From an uncultured Bacteroidia bacterium (GTDB lineage: Bacteria > Bacteroidota > Bacteroidia > Bacteroidales > UBA932): a DNA stretch of 64,000 nt. A model generated the notes under the pieces. That model was not told the origin of the DNA. It saw only the letters and a list, made by a program, of their open reading frames with translations, and ran no database searches. Positions 1 to 8,479 of the stretch are shown here, one piece after another. The stretch lies in NCBI GenBank assembly GCA_902790635.1, contig CADASN010000003.1, positions 124,001-188,000 of the forward strand. Direction: 5' to 3'. Numbering within the stretch: the stretch's first letter is position 1; each line of letters starts with the position of its first letter. The position numbers were made by a program, and so were the translations under genes.

Positions 1-1338
1 GTTGGAGGTGCCGGCCCGGGCGATGCCGTTGAGGATGCGGCCCGGCAGGGCGCCCACGTAGGTCTTGCGATGGCCGCGCAGTTCGGCCTCGTCGTGCATG
101 CCGCCCAGGGCGATGCGCACGTATTTGCGCCCGAGGGCACGGGCGATGGATTTGCCGAGCGAGGTCTTGCCCACGCCCGGAGGGCCGTAGAGGCAGAGGA
201 TCGGGGACTTCATGTTTCCTTTCAGTTTGAGGACGGCGAGGTACTCGATGATGCGGTCCTTGACCGTATCGAGACCATAGTGGTCCTGGTCGAGCACCTT
301 CTGGGCGTTCTTCAGGTCCAGGTTGTCCTCGCTCATCTCGCCCCAGGGCAGGTCGAGCATGAATTCCAGATAGTTGTACTGGATGCTGTAGTCCGGGGAG
401 GAGGGGTTGTATTTCTCGAGCTTGGCGAGTTCCTTGTTGAAGGCTTCGCCGATCTCCTTGGGCCATTTCTTCTTGGCTGCGCGTTCGCGGAATTTGTCGA
501 ACTCTTCCGCGTCGTCCATACCGAGCTCTTCCTGGATGGTCCGGAGCTGGTTGTTGAGGTAATACTCGCGCTGTTGCTGGTCGATCTCGCTCTTGACCTT
601 CTGGTTGATCTCCTGCTTGATCTTCATCAACTCGATCTGCACGTCCAGGATGGAGAGGAGCTTGAGGGCGCGGACCTTGACGTCGTCGAACTCGAGCAGC
701 TGGATCTTGGATTCGAAGTTCTCCACTTCGATGGTCGTGGCGATGAAGTTCACCAGGAAGCGGAAATCATCGATGGCCTTGAGGGCCCCGATCGTTTCCC
801 GCGTGCCGATGTTGCTGGCCCGGAGGATGTGGATGGCCTTGTCCTTGAGGGACTCGGCGATCGCCTTGATATCCGTGCTGTTGGTATCGTCGAACAGGAT
901 GTCCGGCAGGTAGTGCACACGGGCGGTGATGTAGGGCTCGTAGCCCAGTACCGCATCCAGTGACAGGCGCTTGAAAGCCTGCAGGATGGCCGTGATCGTC
1001 CCGTCCGGCATCTCCAGGGTCTTGAGCACCTTGCAGACCGAGCCATAATGGCATAGGTCCTCTTCCTGGGGTTCCTCGACCATCACGTCGTTCTGCGGGA
1101 CGGCTCCGATGAAGAAGCCTTCCCGCTCCGCATCCTGGATCAGGCGAACGGATTTCTCACGTCCGATCGTGATGGGGAAGACCGCACCGGGGAACAGGAC
1201 GGCGTTGCGGAGGGCCAGGATGGGCAGGATCTCAGGCAGTTCGGATTCGTCGATCTTCATCAGGCCTTCTCCCTGCATAACGGGAATGATGCTGACTTCT
1301 GCGCCAGCGGGGAGGGTGAATTCTTTATCTTGTCTCAT
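1..1338 (-). CDS. lon: Lon protease, N-terminal 446 residues (cut by window edge)
   Basis: This is the ATP-dependent Lon protease, a cytoplasmic AAA+ serine protease that degrades misfolded and short-lived regulatory proteins. The minus strand is open from the ATG at 1336-1338 to the window edge. The N-terminal substrate-binding domain comes first (PEILPILALRNAVLFPG near residue 30). A helical linker with REYYLNNQLRTIQEELG follows at about residues 253-270, then the AAA+ Walker A motif GPPGVGKT at residues 385-392 (bases 163-186). Family members are about 800 residues long, so most of the AAA+ module and the Ser-Lys protease domain lie outside the window. It is transcribed divergently from the HU gene. 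Confidence 0.97.
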   Translation of the reverse strand, partial: MRQDKEFTLPAGAEVSIIPVMQGEGLMKIDESELPEILPILALRNAVLFPGAVFPITIGREKSVRLIQDAEREGFFIGAVPQNDVMVEEPQEEDLCHYGSVCKVLKTLEMPDGTITAILQAFKRLSLDAVLGYEPYITARVHYLPDILFDDTNSTDIKAIAESLKDKAIHILRASNIGTRETIGALKAIDDFRFLVNFIATTIEVENFESKIQLLEFDDVKVRALKLLSILDVQIELMKIKQEINQKVKSEIDQQQREYYLNNQLRTIQEELGMDDAEEFDKFRERAAKKKWPKEIGEAFNKELAKLEKYNPSSPDYSIQYNYLEFMLDLPWGEMSEDNLDLKNAQKVLDQDHYGLDTVKDRIIEYLAVLKLKGNMKSPILCLYGPPGVGKTSLGKSIARALGRKYVRIALGGMHDEAELRGHRKTYVGALPGRILNGIARAGTSN

Positions 1339-1382
1339 ATTATTGCCAAATTGTCAGTAAAAAAGGTATAATGAACCGGATG

Positions 1383-1414
1383 CGAATATAGTCAATCTCC
1401 GTGCCACTGCCAAA
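1383..1414 (-). promoter_or_regulatory. Putative Bacteroidetes-type promoter of lon
   Basis: Read on the minus strand, TTTG (1411-1414) is followed after 20 bases by TATATTCG (1383-1390). This is one mismatch from the Bacteroidetes -7 consensus TAnnTTTG, with the usual -33/-7 spacing. It predicts a leader of about 40 bases before the lon start. Confidence 0.55.
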
Positions 1415-1429
1415 AACTGCAAATATCAT

Positions 1430-1460
1430 TTTGAATAATAAAAAAATAAGCCTATTTTTG
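1430..1460 (+). promoter_or_regulatory. Bacteroidetes-type promoter of the HU gene
   Basis: TTTG at 1430-1433 is followed after 19 bases by TATTTTTG at 1453-1460, a full match to the Bacteroidetes -33/-7 consensus. The HU start codon lies 44 bases downstream after an AT-rich leader. It is back to back with the lon promoter. Confidence 0.75.
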
Positions 1461-1504
1461 CACTCCAAAACCGCTGAGTATTTATAATTTAAAATATATA
1501 AGCA

Positions 1505-1783
1505 ATGACTAAAGCAGAAATCGTGAACGAAGTGGCCAAGGCCACCGGTATCGAGAAGGTGACGGTCCAGACGGTTGTCGAGGCCACCATGGAAAGCATC
1601 AAGGAATCCTTGATCAAGGGCAATCCGGTCTATCTCCGCGGATTCGGCAGCTTCATTATCAAGCACCGCGCCCAGAAGGCCGCCCGCAATATCACCAAGC
1701 AGACCACTATGACCATTCCGGCCCATGACATTCCGGCTTTCAAGCCTTCCAAGTCCTTCGTCGCTGCTGTAAAGACCAAATAA
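1505..1783 (+). CDS. HU/IHF-family DNA-binding protein
   Basis: This is a small basic nucleoid protein of the HU/IHF family, 92 residues, the normal length. Helices at the N-terminus (KAEIVNEVAKATGI) form the dimer core. The GFGSF segment near residue 46 leads into the beta-arm, whose tip region reads RNITKQTTMTIPAHDIPAFKPSK, with the proline that intercalates into bent DNA. It has its own strong promoter at 1430-1460. The next two genes (the AURKAIP1/COX24-like small protein and RNase G) follow in the same direction with short gaps, so it probably heads a three-gene transcript of nucleic-acid-associated functions. Confidence 0.93.
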   Translation: MTKAEIVNEVAKATGIEKVTVQTVVEATMESIKESLIKGNPVYLRGFGSFIIKHRAQKAARNITKQTTMTIPAHDIPAFKPSKSFVAAVKTK

Positions 1784-1793
1784 TCACAATAAT

Positions 1794-1883
1794 ATGCCCA
1801 ACGGAAAGAAGCATAAGAGACATAAGATGTCCACGCATAAGCGCAAGAAGCGCTTGCGTATGAACAGACACAAGAAGAAGTAG
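1794..1883 (+). CDS. 29-residue AURKAIP1/COX24-domain small basic protein
   Basis: This is a tiny gene 10 bases after HU. Its 29 codons are almost all Lys, Arg and His, with the pattern KKHKRHKMSTHKRKKR and a final HKKK. Composition, length and motif fit the Bacteroidetes AURKAIP1/COX24-domain small proteins, related to the C-terminal domain of mitochondrial small-subunit protein mS38. A role on the ribosome is therefore likely, but that is inference from the family. Position between HU and RNase G supports a translation or RNA-related role. The gene is easily missed because of its size. Confidence 0.8.
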   Translation: MPNGKKHKRHKMSTHKRKKRLRMNRHKKK

Positions 1884-1926
1884 TCGAGGAAAGCCTGACG
1901 GGAGATCCGGCGGGCTTTTCTTCTAT

Positions 1927-3474
1927 ATGATGACAATGGAAACCGCGAAAACAGAAAAAGACCTGGTGGTGGACGTCTCGTCCGCCGAGGTCCGGATCGC
2001 TCTGCTGGAGAATCATCGCCTGAGTGAGCTGAACCGGGAATCGAACCAGGGTCAGAGCTTTTCGGTCGGAGACGTCTTCCTTGGCAAGGTCAAGAAGCTG
2101 CTCCCCGCCCTGAATGCCGCTTTCGTGGATATCGGTGACAGCAAGGAAGCGTTCATCCACTACCTTGACCTGGGCTTGTATTTCAAGGCCTTCGACACGT
2201 TCGTGCGCGAAAGCAACCCGAACCGGGACCTTGGCAAGCTCTATTCCGAGATGAGGATCGGGCCCGCCCTGGCAAAGGAAGGCCGCATCGAGGACCATCT
2301 CAAGGTCGGGCAGATGATCATCGCGCAAATCACGAAAGAGCCGATATCGACGAAAGGATCCCGGTTGACTGCGGAGATTTCATTGGCAGGACGCAACATT
2401 GTATTGCTCCCCTTCGCCGAGAAGGTGAGCGTTTCCCAGAAAATCTCCTCCAAGACCCTTGTCAGGAGCATCCTTCCGAAAAACTACGGCGCCATCATCC
2501 GCACGGCTGCGGAAGGCAAGACGGCGGCCCTGCTCGTTGCCGAACTCCGGCTGCTGATCGAGAAGTGGGAAGGCTCCTGGAAGAAGGTGGCTGCATCCAA
2601 GGGGGTGAAGCTCCTCTTCACCGAGTACTCCAAGACCACGACCGTCTTGCGCGATCTGCTCAACGATTCGTTCTCCAACATCCATGTCAATGACAGGAAG
2701 GTGTTCGAGGAGACGCGCAAGTACATTTCCCTGATCTCTCCCGAACAGGAGAAGATCGTCAAGCTCTACGAAGGGCGTGAACCGATCTTCGATCATTTCG
2801 AAGTCACCCGCCAGATCAAGAGCTCTTTCGGCAAGGTGGTACCGATGAAGCAAGGCACGTATCTCGTGATCGAGACCACCGAGGCGCTCAACGTGATCGA
2901 TGTCAACAGCGGCATCCGGGCCAAGACGACGGACCAGGAGGAGAATACCTTCGAGGTCAACAAACTCGCCGCCGAGGAGATTGCCCGCCAGCTGCGTCTG
3001 CGCGATATGGGCGGTATCGTCATCGTCGATTTCATCGACATGGCGAAGCCCGAGCACCGCAACGACCTGTTCAAGTACATGCGGGACCTGATGGCTTCCG
3101 ACAGGGCCAAGCACAACGTGCTGCCCCTGACCAAATTCGGCCTGATGCAGATCACCCGCCAGCGGATCCGCCCCGTGACAGAGATCAACACCACAGAAAA
3201 ATGTCCCCTGTGCCACGGAACCGGCAGGATTACTTCCACCGTGGTCATCGACGAAGAGATCGAGCGCAAGATCGCCGACCTGGTCGAGAAAGGACAGAAG
3301 ACCTTGACGGTCAAGGTAAGCCCTATCCTGGGTGCCTACCTGACCCGCGGATGGAATTCGTTCGTCCGCAAATGGAGACGCAAATACAAGTGCAAGCTGG
3401 ACCTGGTCGAAGTGACCGAACACAGCATCCTGCAGTATGAAATCACGGATCTGAATGGAAAGGCGCTCGAGTAG
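1927..3474 (+). CDS. rng: Ribonuclease G/E family endoribonuclease
   Basis: This is an endoribonuclease of the RNase E/G family, acting on rRNA precursors and mRNA in the cytoplasm. Its 515 residues match RNase G length and lack the long C-terminal scaffold of RNase E. An S1-type RNA-binding domain opens the protein (VGDVFLGKVKKLLPALNAAFVDIG, about residues 47-75, written here in part). The catalytic DNase I-like region carries the metal-binding aspartates in NVIDVNSG and IVIVDFIDM. The zinc-link is CPLCHGTG near residue 425. It lies in the HU transcript, and a terminator overlaps its stop codon. Confidence 0.95.
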   Translation: MMTMETAKTEKDLVVDVSSAEVRIALLENHRLSELNRESNQGQSFSVGDVFLGKVKKLLPALNAAFVDIGDSKEAFIHYLDLGLYFKAFDTFVRESNPNRDLGKLYSEMRIGPALAKEGRIEDHLKVGQMIIAQITKEPISTKGSRLTAEISLAGRNIVLLPFAEKVSVSQKISSKTLVRSILPKNYGAIIRTAAEGKTAALLVAELRLLIEKWEGSWKKVAASKGVKLLFTEYSKTTTVLRDLLNDSFSNIHVNDRKVFEETRKYISLISPEQEKIVKLYEGREPIFDHFEVTRQIKSSFGKVVPMKQGTYLVIETTEALNVIDVNSGIRAKTTDQEENTFEVNKLAAEEIARQLRLRDMGGIVIVDFIDMAKPEHRNDLFKYMRDLMASDRAKHNVLPLTKFGLMQITRQRIRPVTEINTTEKCPLCHGTGRITSTVVIDEEIERKIADLVEKGQKTLTVKVSPILGAYLTRGWNSFVRKWRRKYKCKLDLVEVTEHSILQYEITDLNGKALE

Positions 3475-3490
3475 GGCGCCTTTCTTTTCG
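3459..3490 (+). terminator. Rho-independent terminator overlapping the rng stop codon
   Basis: AAAGGCGC (3459-3466) pairs with GCGCCTTT (3476-3483) across a 9-base loop that contains the stop codon of RNase G, and a T-rich tail TTTCTTTTC follows. It would end the HU/rng transcript. Confidence 0.75.
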
Positions 3491-3564
3491 GGGTGTCCCG
3501 GGCGGATTGACCGTTCCGCAGCGCATTTTTGACCGGATTGCGCGCCGTCTGCCCGTGTCCGGTC

Positions 3565-3595
3565 TTTGAAAACACGCGGTATTTTGCTATCTTTA
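3565..3595 (+). promoter_or_regulatory. Bacteroidetes-type promoter of the glycoside hydrolase gene
   Basis: TTTG (3565-3568), 19 bases, then TATCTTTA (3588-3595), one mismatch from TAnnTTTG. The start codon of the hydrolase gene is 33 bases downstream. Confidence 0.65.
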
Positions 3596-3627
3596 CCTTG
3601 CGAAATCTATTAATAACCCGATAGCCA

Positions 3628-5355
3628 ATGAACCGATTATCAATTCTTCTTTTTGCGGGTGCGGCCCTGATCGCCGCCGCCTGCACGTCCGCTCCCGCTA
3701 CGGAACAGACCTCTCCTGCCGCTACTTTCCAGCAACCCCATCTCGAGAAGCGGGGCCCCGTGACCCAGCTGATTGTCAAGGGCGAGCCTTTCCTGGCACT
3801 CGCCAGCGAGCTGCGCAACTCCTCCGCCTCCAGTCCGGCCTACATGGAGCCGCTCTGGGCGAACCTCAAGGAGGGCGGGATGAATACCGTCCTTGCCGTC
3901 GTGACCTGGGAGCAGGTCGAGCCCGTGGAGGGGCAGTTTGATTTCACCGTCGTGGACGAAATGATCAAGGCCGCCCGCGCCCATGACCTCAAGCTCGCGA
4001 TCCTCTGGTTCGGCAGCTGGAAGAACGGCATGAGCTCCTATCACCCGGTCTGGGTCAAGAAAGACAATGACAAGTATCCGCCTGCACTGACCAAGGAAGG
4101 CAAGAAACTCCCGATCCTGAGCACCCTCGGACTGGCGACGGCGGAAGCCGACGGCAGGGCTTATGCCGCCATGATGAAGCACATCAAGGAGATCGATGCC
4201 GCGGAGCAGACCGTGATCATGATCCAGATGGAGAATGAAGTCGGCCTCCACGGCTACACCCGCGACTACAGCCCGGCTGCCAATGCCGCATTCGCCGGCC
4301 CTGTGCCCACCGAGCTCATGGACTGGCTGACCACCCACAAGGACAGCCTGCTGCCCGAAACGATGGATGCCTGGAAGAAGAGCGGTTGCAAGACTTCCGG
4401 CACCTGGGAGCAGGTGTTCGGCAAGGGTGACCGCACCGATGAGATTTTCATGGCATGGAACTACGCTTCCTACATGAACAAGATCTCTGCGGCCGGAAAG
4501 GCCGAGTATGACCTCCCGACCTTCGTCAACGCCTGGATCGTCCAGCCTGAGGACAAGCGCCCCGGCAACTATCCTTCCGGCGGTCCGCAGGCCCAGAACC
4601 ATGACATCTGGCGTGCCGGCGCTCCGGCCATCGACATCCTCAGCCCGGACATCTATCTGGCTGACTTCCCCACGATCCTGCGGATGTATTCCCGCAGCGG
4701 CAATCCCGTCTTCATCCCCGAATCCCACGCCGGCCAGGGCGGTGCGGCCAACGCCGCTTTCGCCATCGGCGAGATGGGCGCCATCGGTTATAGCCCGTTT
4801 GGTCTCGAAAGCGGCGCAACGACTCCGCAGAACCAGACGTTCGCCCAGTTCTACAAGAAAGCCGGCTGCTTCTCCAAGGAGATCCTCGCCGCGCAGGCTG
4901 AGGGCCGCATCCACGGCACCTGGGTCAAGGCACTCAACCCCACCCGTGTCAAGGACGAGGTCGTGATGGGCGACTACAAGATCCAGTTCGAACTGGTCTC
5001 CAGCGGCCGCCGCAACGGTGGCGCTCCGCAGCGTACCGGTGGTACTTATGCTCCTGATGCACATGGATATGCCATTGTGATCCAGGATGATGCCGATAAC
5101 TTCACCTTCCTCGGCTCCAATATCCGGGTTGTGTTCCAGCCCAAGGAGGGCAACCAGACCGTGGGGCTCGCCAGGGTCGTTCACGGTGATTTCGATGCCG
5201 ACGGCAACTGGGTGCCCGGCCGCTGGCTCAACGGCGACGAGATCCAGCTCCGCTATGACATCCTCCCTGCCATCGAGGAGGGTTATTCCGGCCAGGGTCT
5301 TGACTTCGGCCGTCCGTCCCCGGAATTCATCAAAGTCCAGCTCTACAAGTATTGA
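3628..5355 (+). CDS. Lipoprotein clan-A glycoside hydrolase, GH35/beta-galactosidase-like with DUF5597-type C-terminus
   Basis: This is a predicted exported lipoprotein glycosidase. The N-terminus has a signal peptide ending in a lipobox (IAAACTS, Cys at about residue 20), so it is likely anchored at the cell surface or in the periplasm. A TIM-barrel follows with GGMNTVLAVVTWEQVEP near residue 84. The clan-A acid/base motif is IQMENEVG (Asn203-Glu204), and the likely nucleophile is Glu365 in VFIPESHAG. The C-terminal 150 residues look like the beta-sandwich (DUF5597-type) found with these enzymes. A galactosidase activity is inferred from the family; the substrate is not visible. Its own promoter precedes it, and a cloverleaf repeat separates it from the next gene. 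Confidence 0.85.
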   Translation: MNRLSILLFAGAALIAAACTSAPATEQTSPAATFQQPHLEKRGPVTQLIVKGEPFLALASELRNSSASSPAYMEPLWANLKEGGMNTVLAVVTWEQVEPVEGQFDFTVVDEMIKAARAHDLKLAILWFGSWKNGMSSYHPVWVKKDNDKYPPALTKEGKKLPILSTLGLATAEADGRAYAAMMKHIKEIDAAEQTVIMIQMENEVGLHGYTRDYSPAANAAFAGPVPTELMDWLTTHKDSLLPETMDAWKKSGCKTSGTWEQVFGKGDRTDEIFMAWNYASYMNKISAAGKAEYDLPTFVNAWIVQPEDKRPGNYPSGGPQAQNHDIWRAGAPAIDILSPDIYLADFPTILRMYSRSGNPVFIPESHAGQGGAANAAFAIGEMGAIGYSPFGLESGATTPQNQTFAQFYKKAGCFSKEILAAQAEGRIHGTWVKALNPTRVKDEVVMGDYKIQFELVSSGRRNGGAPQRTGGTYAPDAHGYAIVIQDDADNFTFLGSNIRVVFQPKEGNQTVGLARVVHGDFDADGNWVPGRWLNGDEIQLRYDILPAIEEGYSGQGLDFGRPSPEFIKVQLYKY

Positions 5356-5370
5356 CAAAGATGATTTATG

Positions 5371-5499
5371 CAGCCAGCTGTCAGCCCCTCCCGAACCTCC
5401 GCTGCAAGCAGCGGCCCCTCCCACTGACTTCGTCAGCGGGCCCCTCCCTCTTACGAGCCGAGGGTGGCTACGGGTTCGGGAGGGGCTGACGGCTGGCTG
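5371..5499. repeat. Cloverleaf-like inverted repeat, copy A
   Basis: The outer arms 5371-5397 and 5473-5499 are 27 bases each and complementary except at one position. Inside are three small hairpins in order: CCGCTGC/GCAGCGG (5399-5414), CTGAC/GTCAG with a TTC loop (5424-5436), and AGCC/GGCT (5456-5469). Copy B at 17960-18090 has the same layout with different but still complementary stems. It fills the gap between the glycosidase gene and the next secreted-protein gene. I know no named family that it matches with certainty. Confidence 0.85.
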
Positions 5500-5529
5500 T
5501 ACAAGCTATACCAAGCAGAATTCAGAAGT

Positions 5530-6666
5530 ATGCATAATAAATTGATTACCATCTTGCTGCTGGCTCTGCCGGGGCTGTGCTTCGCGCAGTACCCGCAGCA
5601 GCCGCTGGACCTGACCGTGCAGGTCACGGAACCGGGTTTCCAGGTGTTCCAGTTCCCGAAAAACCAGATTCCGAGGATTGACGGGGAGTTCTCCGACTGG
5701 GACATCGTCCCGGCGAGTTATGTCGTACCGATGGAAGAGATGTGGGACGACAGCGGCAAGCACAAGGGCATCGACAAGTCCACCCTTGACATCAAGGTCA
5801 AGGTGGGCTGGGTCGAGGGCCTGAACCGTCTCTATTTCTACTATGAAGCCTATGATGATTACTGGGATTTCGACCAGCTCCAGCTGCGCAACGATACCTT
5901 CGAGATCGTCGTGGACGCCGACCTGTCGGGAGGTCCCCACACGGACGAATTCCGACTCAACAGCGAGGTGCTCAGCCGCACCGACGCCTTTTTCGCCCTG
6001 CAGAACGTGCATGCGCAGAACTACCACATCATGACCCCGCCGACCCCTGGCAAGGCCTGGACGATGGTTTGGGGCATCCAGCAGTGGCTCAAGGAGCTTC
6101 CGTATGCCAATTATGCCTACAGCTATGATTTCAAGCACGGCGAAGCGGGTACGCTCAAGTTCGAGTTCTACATCACCCCGTTCGACTATGCCAGTCCCGA
6201 CGGCCCTGCCTATTCCGCAGAGAGCCGTCTGTACGAGGGCAAGAAGATCGGTCTCTGCTGGGCGGTGATCGACTATGACGGAGGACGCGGCAACAACGGC
6301 TTCTGGAATCTCTCCAAGCACCACCGCATGTTCGGCAATGCATCGATGGAGCGGCTGTTTACCCTGATGCCGCTCGAGGCGCGTTTCCGCCGCCCGGTCG
6401 AAGCCGCCTGGGACCACTATGTGGTGCCTGACACGCGCCGCGTCGTGTTCACGGACAAGAGCTACGGCAAGGTGACATCCTGGAAATGGGACTTCGGTGA
6501 CGGCACCACCTCGACGGAGCAGAATCCGGTCCACGAGTATGCCAATGACGGTACCCATTATGTCGTCACGCTCTATGTCTCGGGGCCGGAAGGGGAGGAC
6601 CTCTGCTGCAAGATCTGGGACGTGTGCGTCCATGATCCCAAACACCCGGCCGGTTCCTACGATTAG
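5530..6666 (+). CDS. Secreted protein with CBM9/DOMON-like domain and PKD domain
   Basis: This protein of 378 residues begins with a clear signal peptide ([19 protein letters not shown]) and is therefore exported. I chose the ATG at 5530 because an upstream in-frame start would translate the end of repeat copy A. Residues about 35-260 ([10 protein letters not shown], then [12 protein letters not shown]) resemble the CBM9/DOMON-like sugar-binding beta-sandwich. The last 80 residues are a PKD domain ([10 protein letters not shown], then [17 protein letters not shown]). No catalytic motif is visible. Next to a glycosidase lipoprotein, a role in binding or presenting a polysaccharide is plausible but unproven. 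Confidence 0.75.
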   Translation: MHNKLITILLLALPGLCFAQYPQQPLDLTVQVTEPGFQVFQFPKNQIPRIDGEFSDWDIVPASYVVPMEEMWDDSGKHKGIDKSTLDIKVKVGWVEGLNRLYFYYEAYDDYWDFDQLQLRNDTFEIVVDADLSGGPHTDEFRLNSEVLSRTDAFFALQNVHAQNYHIMTPPTPGKAWTMVWGIQQWLKELPYANYAYSYDFKHGEAGTLKFEFYITPFDYASPDGPAYSAESRLYEGKKIGLCWAVIDYDGGRGNNGFWNLSKHHRMFGNASMERLFTLMPLEARFRRPVEAAWDHYVVPDTRRVVFTDKSYGKVTSWKWDFGDGTTSTEQNPVHEYANDGTHYVVTLYVSGPEGEDLCCKIWDVCVHDPKHPAGSYD

Positions 6667-6688
6667 CCTTTTGACATCATTCTGCTGC

Positions 6689-6719
6689 TTGCGTATTCGG
6701 AAAAAGAATCGTATCTTTC
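6689..6719 (+). promoter_or_regulatory. Putative promoter of the rubrerythrin gene
   Basis: TTG (6689-6691), 20 bases, then TATCTTTC (6712-6719), one mismatch from TAnnTTTG. The rubrerythrin start codon is 23 bases downstream. Confidence 0.55.
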
Positions 6720-6742
6720 GGAGACACAATACTAATATCCGT

Positions 6743-7291
6743 ATGAAAAAGAAATTCAGATGTCTTGTTTGTGGCTATGTCTATGAGGGTGAGAATCCTC
6801 CTGCCGAGTGCCCGCAGTGCCACGCCAAGGGCGAAAGGTTTGTCGAGATCAAGGAAGAAGGCCTCCAGTGGGCCTGTGAGCACCATCTCGGAGACGGTGT
6901 CGTCGAGGATGCCGAAGTCATGCAGGGCCTGCACGACCACTTTACCGGCGAGTGCACCGAAGTGGGCATGTACCTTGCAATGAGCCGCCAGGCGGAGCGC
7001 GAAGGCTACCCGGAAGTGGCGGATGCCTTCCGCCGCTATGCTTTCGAGGAAGCCGAGCATGCCGCCAAGTTCGCCGAACTGCTGGGTGAGGTGGTCTGGG
7101 ACACCAAGACCAACCTCAAGAAGCGTGCAGAAGCCGAGTGCGGCGCCTGCGAGGGCAAGCTCGCCATCGCGAAGCGTGCCAAGGCGCTGGGTTATGACGC
7201 CATCCACGACACGGTCCACGAAATGGCCAAGGACGAAGCCCGGCACGGTGCCGGATTCCTGGGTCTTTATAAGCGCTTCTTCGAGAAGTAG
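6743..7291 (+). CDS. Rubrerythrin with N-terminal rubredoxin domain
   Basis: This is a cytoplasmic diiron peroxidase that protects anaerobes by reducing hydrogen peroxide. The N-terminal rubredoxin-like iron site is C7-x2-C10-G and C23-x2-C26. The ferritin-like four-helix domain follows, with the diiron ligands in [21 protein letters not shown] and the final [12 protein letters not shown]. Rubredoxin comes before the diiron domain, the reverse of classical rubrerythrin order, as in the reverse-rubrerythrin or NADH-peroxidase type. The ATG at 6743 was chosen because it begins directly at the rubredoxin domain and sits 23 bases after the promoter. Length is 182 residues, normal for the type. 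Confidence 0.92.
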   Translation: MKKKFRCLVCGYVYEGENPPAECPQCHAKGERFVEIKEEGLQWACEHHLGDGVVEDAEVMQGLHDHFTGECTEVGMYLAMSRQAEREGYPEVADAFRRYAFEEAEHAAKFAELLGEVVWDTKTNLKKRAEAECGACEGKLAIAKRAKALGYDAIHDTVHEMAKDEARHGAGFLGLYKRFFEK

Positions 7292-7308
7292 GCAAGTGTT
7301 TTTCCTGT

Positions 7309-7343
7309 CAGGGATGTCCCGCCGGAAGTGCGGGACATCCCTG
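7309..7343. terminator. Perfect 14-bp hairpin after rubrerythrin, probable transcript end
   Basis: The arms CAGGGATGTCCCGC (7309-7322) and GCGGGACATCCCTG (7330-7343) are exact complements around a 7-base loop. No T-run follows the stem, so an intrinsic terminator is not certain; it may act as an mRNA-end stabiliser or with Rho. Confidence 0.5.
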
Positions 7344-7392
7344 ATGTGGAAAATAGCTTTACAGATGTCGTAAACCTTTAAAACAGAAAGAG

Positions 7393-8064
7393 ATGAGTAT
7401 TTGGATCCTCATGATTTTCGTGATGCTGGCCTCGTTCATCGTCCAGCGGGTTCTCACCAGAAGGTTTGAGAAGTATTCCCACGAACCTTCTCCGCGGGGG
7501 CTGACGGGAGCCGACATCGCCCGCCTGATGCTCGCACAGAACGGCATCACGGACGTGACAGTCGAGTCTGTCAAAGGCAAACTGACTGACCATTACAATC
7601 CGCAGGAGAAGACGATCAATCTCAGCGAGGGTGTCTACGACAAGGCCTCCATTGCGGCCTGCGCCGTGGCGGCCCACGAGACGGGCCACGCCATCCAGCA
7701 TGCGCAGGGGTATGCTCCGCTGCGCCTTCGCAGCGCGATGGTCCCGGTGGTGACCTTTGCCAACAATACGGTCCAGTGGGTGCTGCTGGCAGGTGTGCTT
7801 TTCTTCAATATTTTCCCGAGCCTGCTCTGGATTGCAATCGGCCTGTTTGCGCTGACCACTTTCTTCAGCCTCGTCACCCTGCCTGTGGAGATCAATGCCA
7901 GCCAGCGCGCCGTCGCATGGCTGGACGGTGCCGGGCTCGTGGATGCCTCTACCAAACCGATGGTGGCCGATGCACTCAAGTGGGCGGCCTATACCTATAT
8001 CATCGGTGCCCTCGGATCGCTGGCGACGCTCTTTTACTATATCTCCATTGCCAGCCGTCGTTAG
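7393..8064 (+). CDS. Membrane-bound neutral zinc metallopeptidase (YugP family)
   Basis: This protein of 223 residues is a membrane peptidase of the Zn_peptidase_2 (YugP-like) family. A first membrane helix lies at residues 1-18 (WILMIFVMLASFIVQRV). The zinc-binding HExxH is in AAHETGHAIQHA near residue 98. Two or three further hydrophobic helices follow (about residues 115-160 and 195-215). Substrate is unknown for the family in this group. The S4-domain gene begins 3 bases after its stop, so the two are translated from one message. Confidence 0.85.
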   Translation: MSIWILMIFVMLASFIVQRVLTRRFEKYSHEPSPRGLTGADIARLMLAQNGITDVTVESVKGKLTDHYNPQEKTINLSEGVYDKASIAACAVAAHETGHAIQHAQGYAPLRLRSAMVPVVTFANNTVQWVLLAGVLFFNIFPSLLWIAIGLFALTTFFSLVTLPVEINASQRAVAWLDGAGLVDASTKPMVADALKWAAYTYIIGALGSLATLFYYISIASRR

Positions 8065-8067
8065 CCT

Positions 8068-8454
8068 ATGGACAGCGTCAGGATTGACAAATACCTGTGG
8101 GCCATCCGGGTATTCAAGACCCGGAGCGATGCCTCGGAGGCCTGCAACGGCAATAAAGTGAAGCTGGGCGGCGTCAATGCCAAGCCCTCCAAGGCCGTCA
8201 AGGCCGGAGACGTGCTGGAGATCCGCAAAGGTTCCGCACTCTTTACCTACAAGGTCTTGAAAGTCACGGAAAACCGCATGGGAGCGCCGCTGGTGCCCGA
8301 TTTCGCGGAGGACCTGACCCCGGAGTCCGAACGGGCCAAACTCCATGCGCCCCGGGAGACGGTCATCCTGCAGCGCGACCACGGAGCCGGACGGCCGACC
8401 AAACGGGACCGCCGGCAGCTTGATGATCTGCGGGAAGCGATGGATTTTGAATAA
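8068..8454 (+). CDS. S4-domain RNA-binding protein (HslR/RqcP-like)
   Basis: The 128-residue protein carries an S4 RNA-binding fold at the N-terminus (RIDKYLWAIRVFKTRSDA, then NGNKVKLGGVNAKPSKAVKAGD, given here in parts), followed by a charged tail. It resembles HslR of E. coli, which binds stalled 50S subunits carrying peptidyl-tRNA. A role in ribosome rescue or quality control is therefore likely. It follows the zinc peptidase gene by 3 bases and is closed by a terminator that begins just after its stop codon. Confidence 0.82.
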   Translation: MDSVRIDKYLWAIRVFKTRSDASEACNGNKVKLGGVNAKPSKAVKAGDVLEIRKGSALFTYKVLKVTENRMGAPLVPDFAEDLTPESERAKLHAPRETVILQRDHGAGRPTKRDRRQLDDLREAMDFE

Positions 8455-8479
8455 AAACGGTTATATTTGACCGTTTTTT
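8455..8479 (+). terminator. Rho-independent terminator after the S4-domain gene
   Basis: AAACGGT (8455-8461) pairs with ACCGTTT (8470-8476) over an 8-base loop, followed by more T. The loop holds a TATATTTG box, so terminator and the glmS -7 element overlap physically. Confidence 0.75.
8462..8469 (+). promoter_or_regulatory. Putative glmS -7 box inside a terminator loop
   Basis: TATATTTG matches TAnnTTTG fully and lies 25 bases before the glmS ATG. No good TTTG is present at the -33 distance, so the call is tentative. Confidence 0.45.

Noticed and set aside
3640..5424. A 594-codon open frame on the minus strand opposite the glycoside hydrolase gene
   Set aside because: It mirrors the hydrolase gene, has low-complexity composition and no motifs. 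The plus-strand frame has a signal peptide and catalytic residues. The same holds for the other long antisense frames opposite glmS, rng, lolE-like and tyrS.
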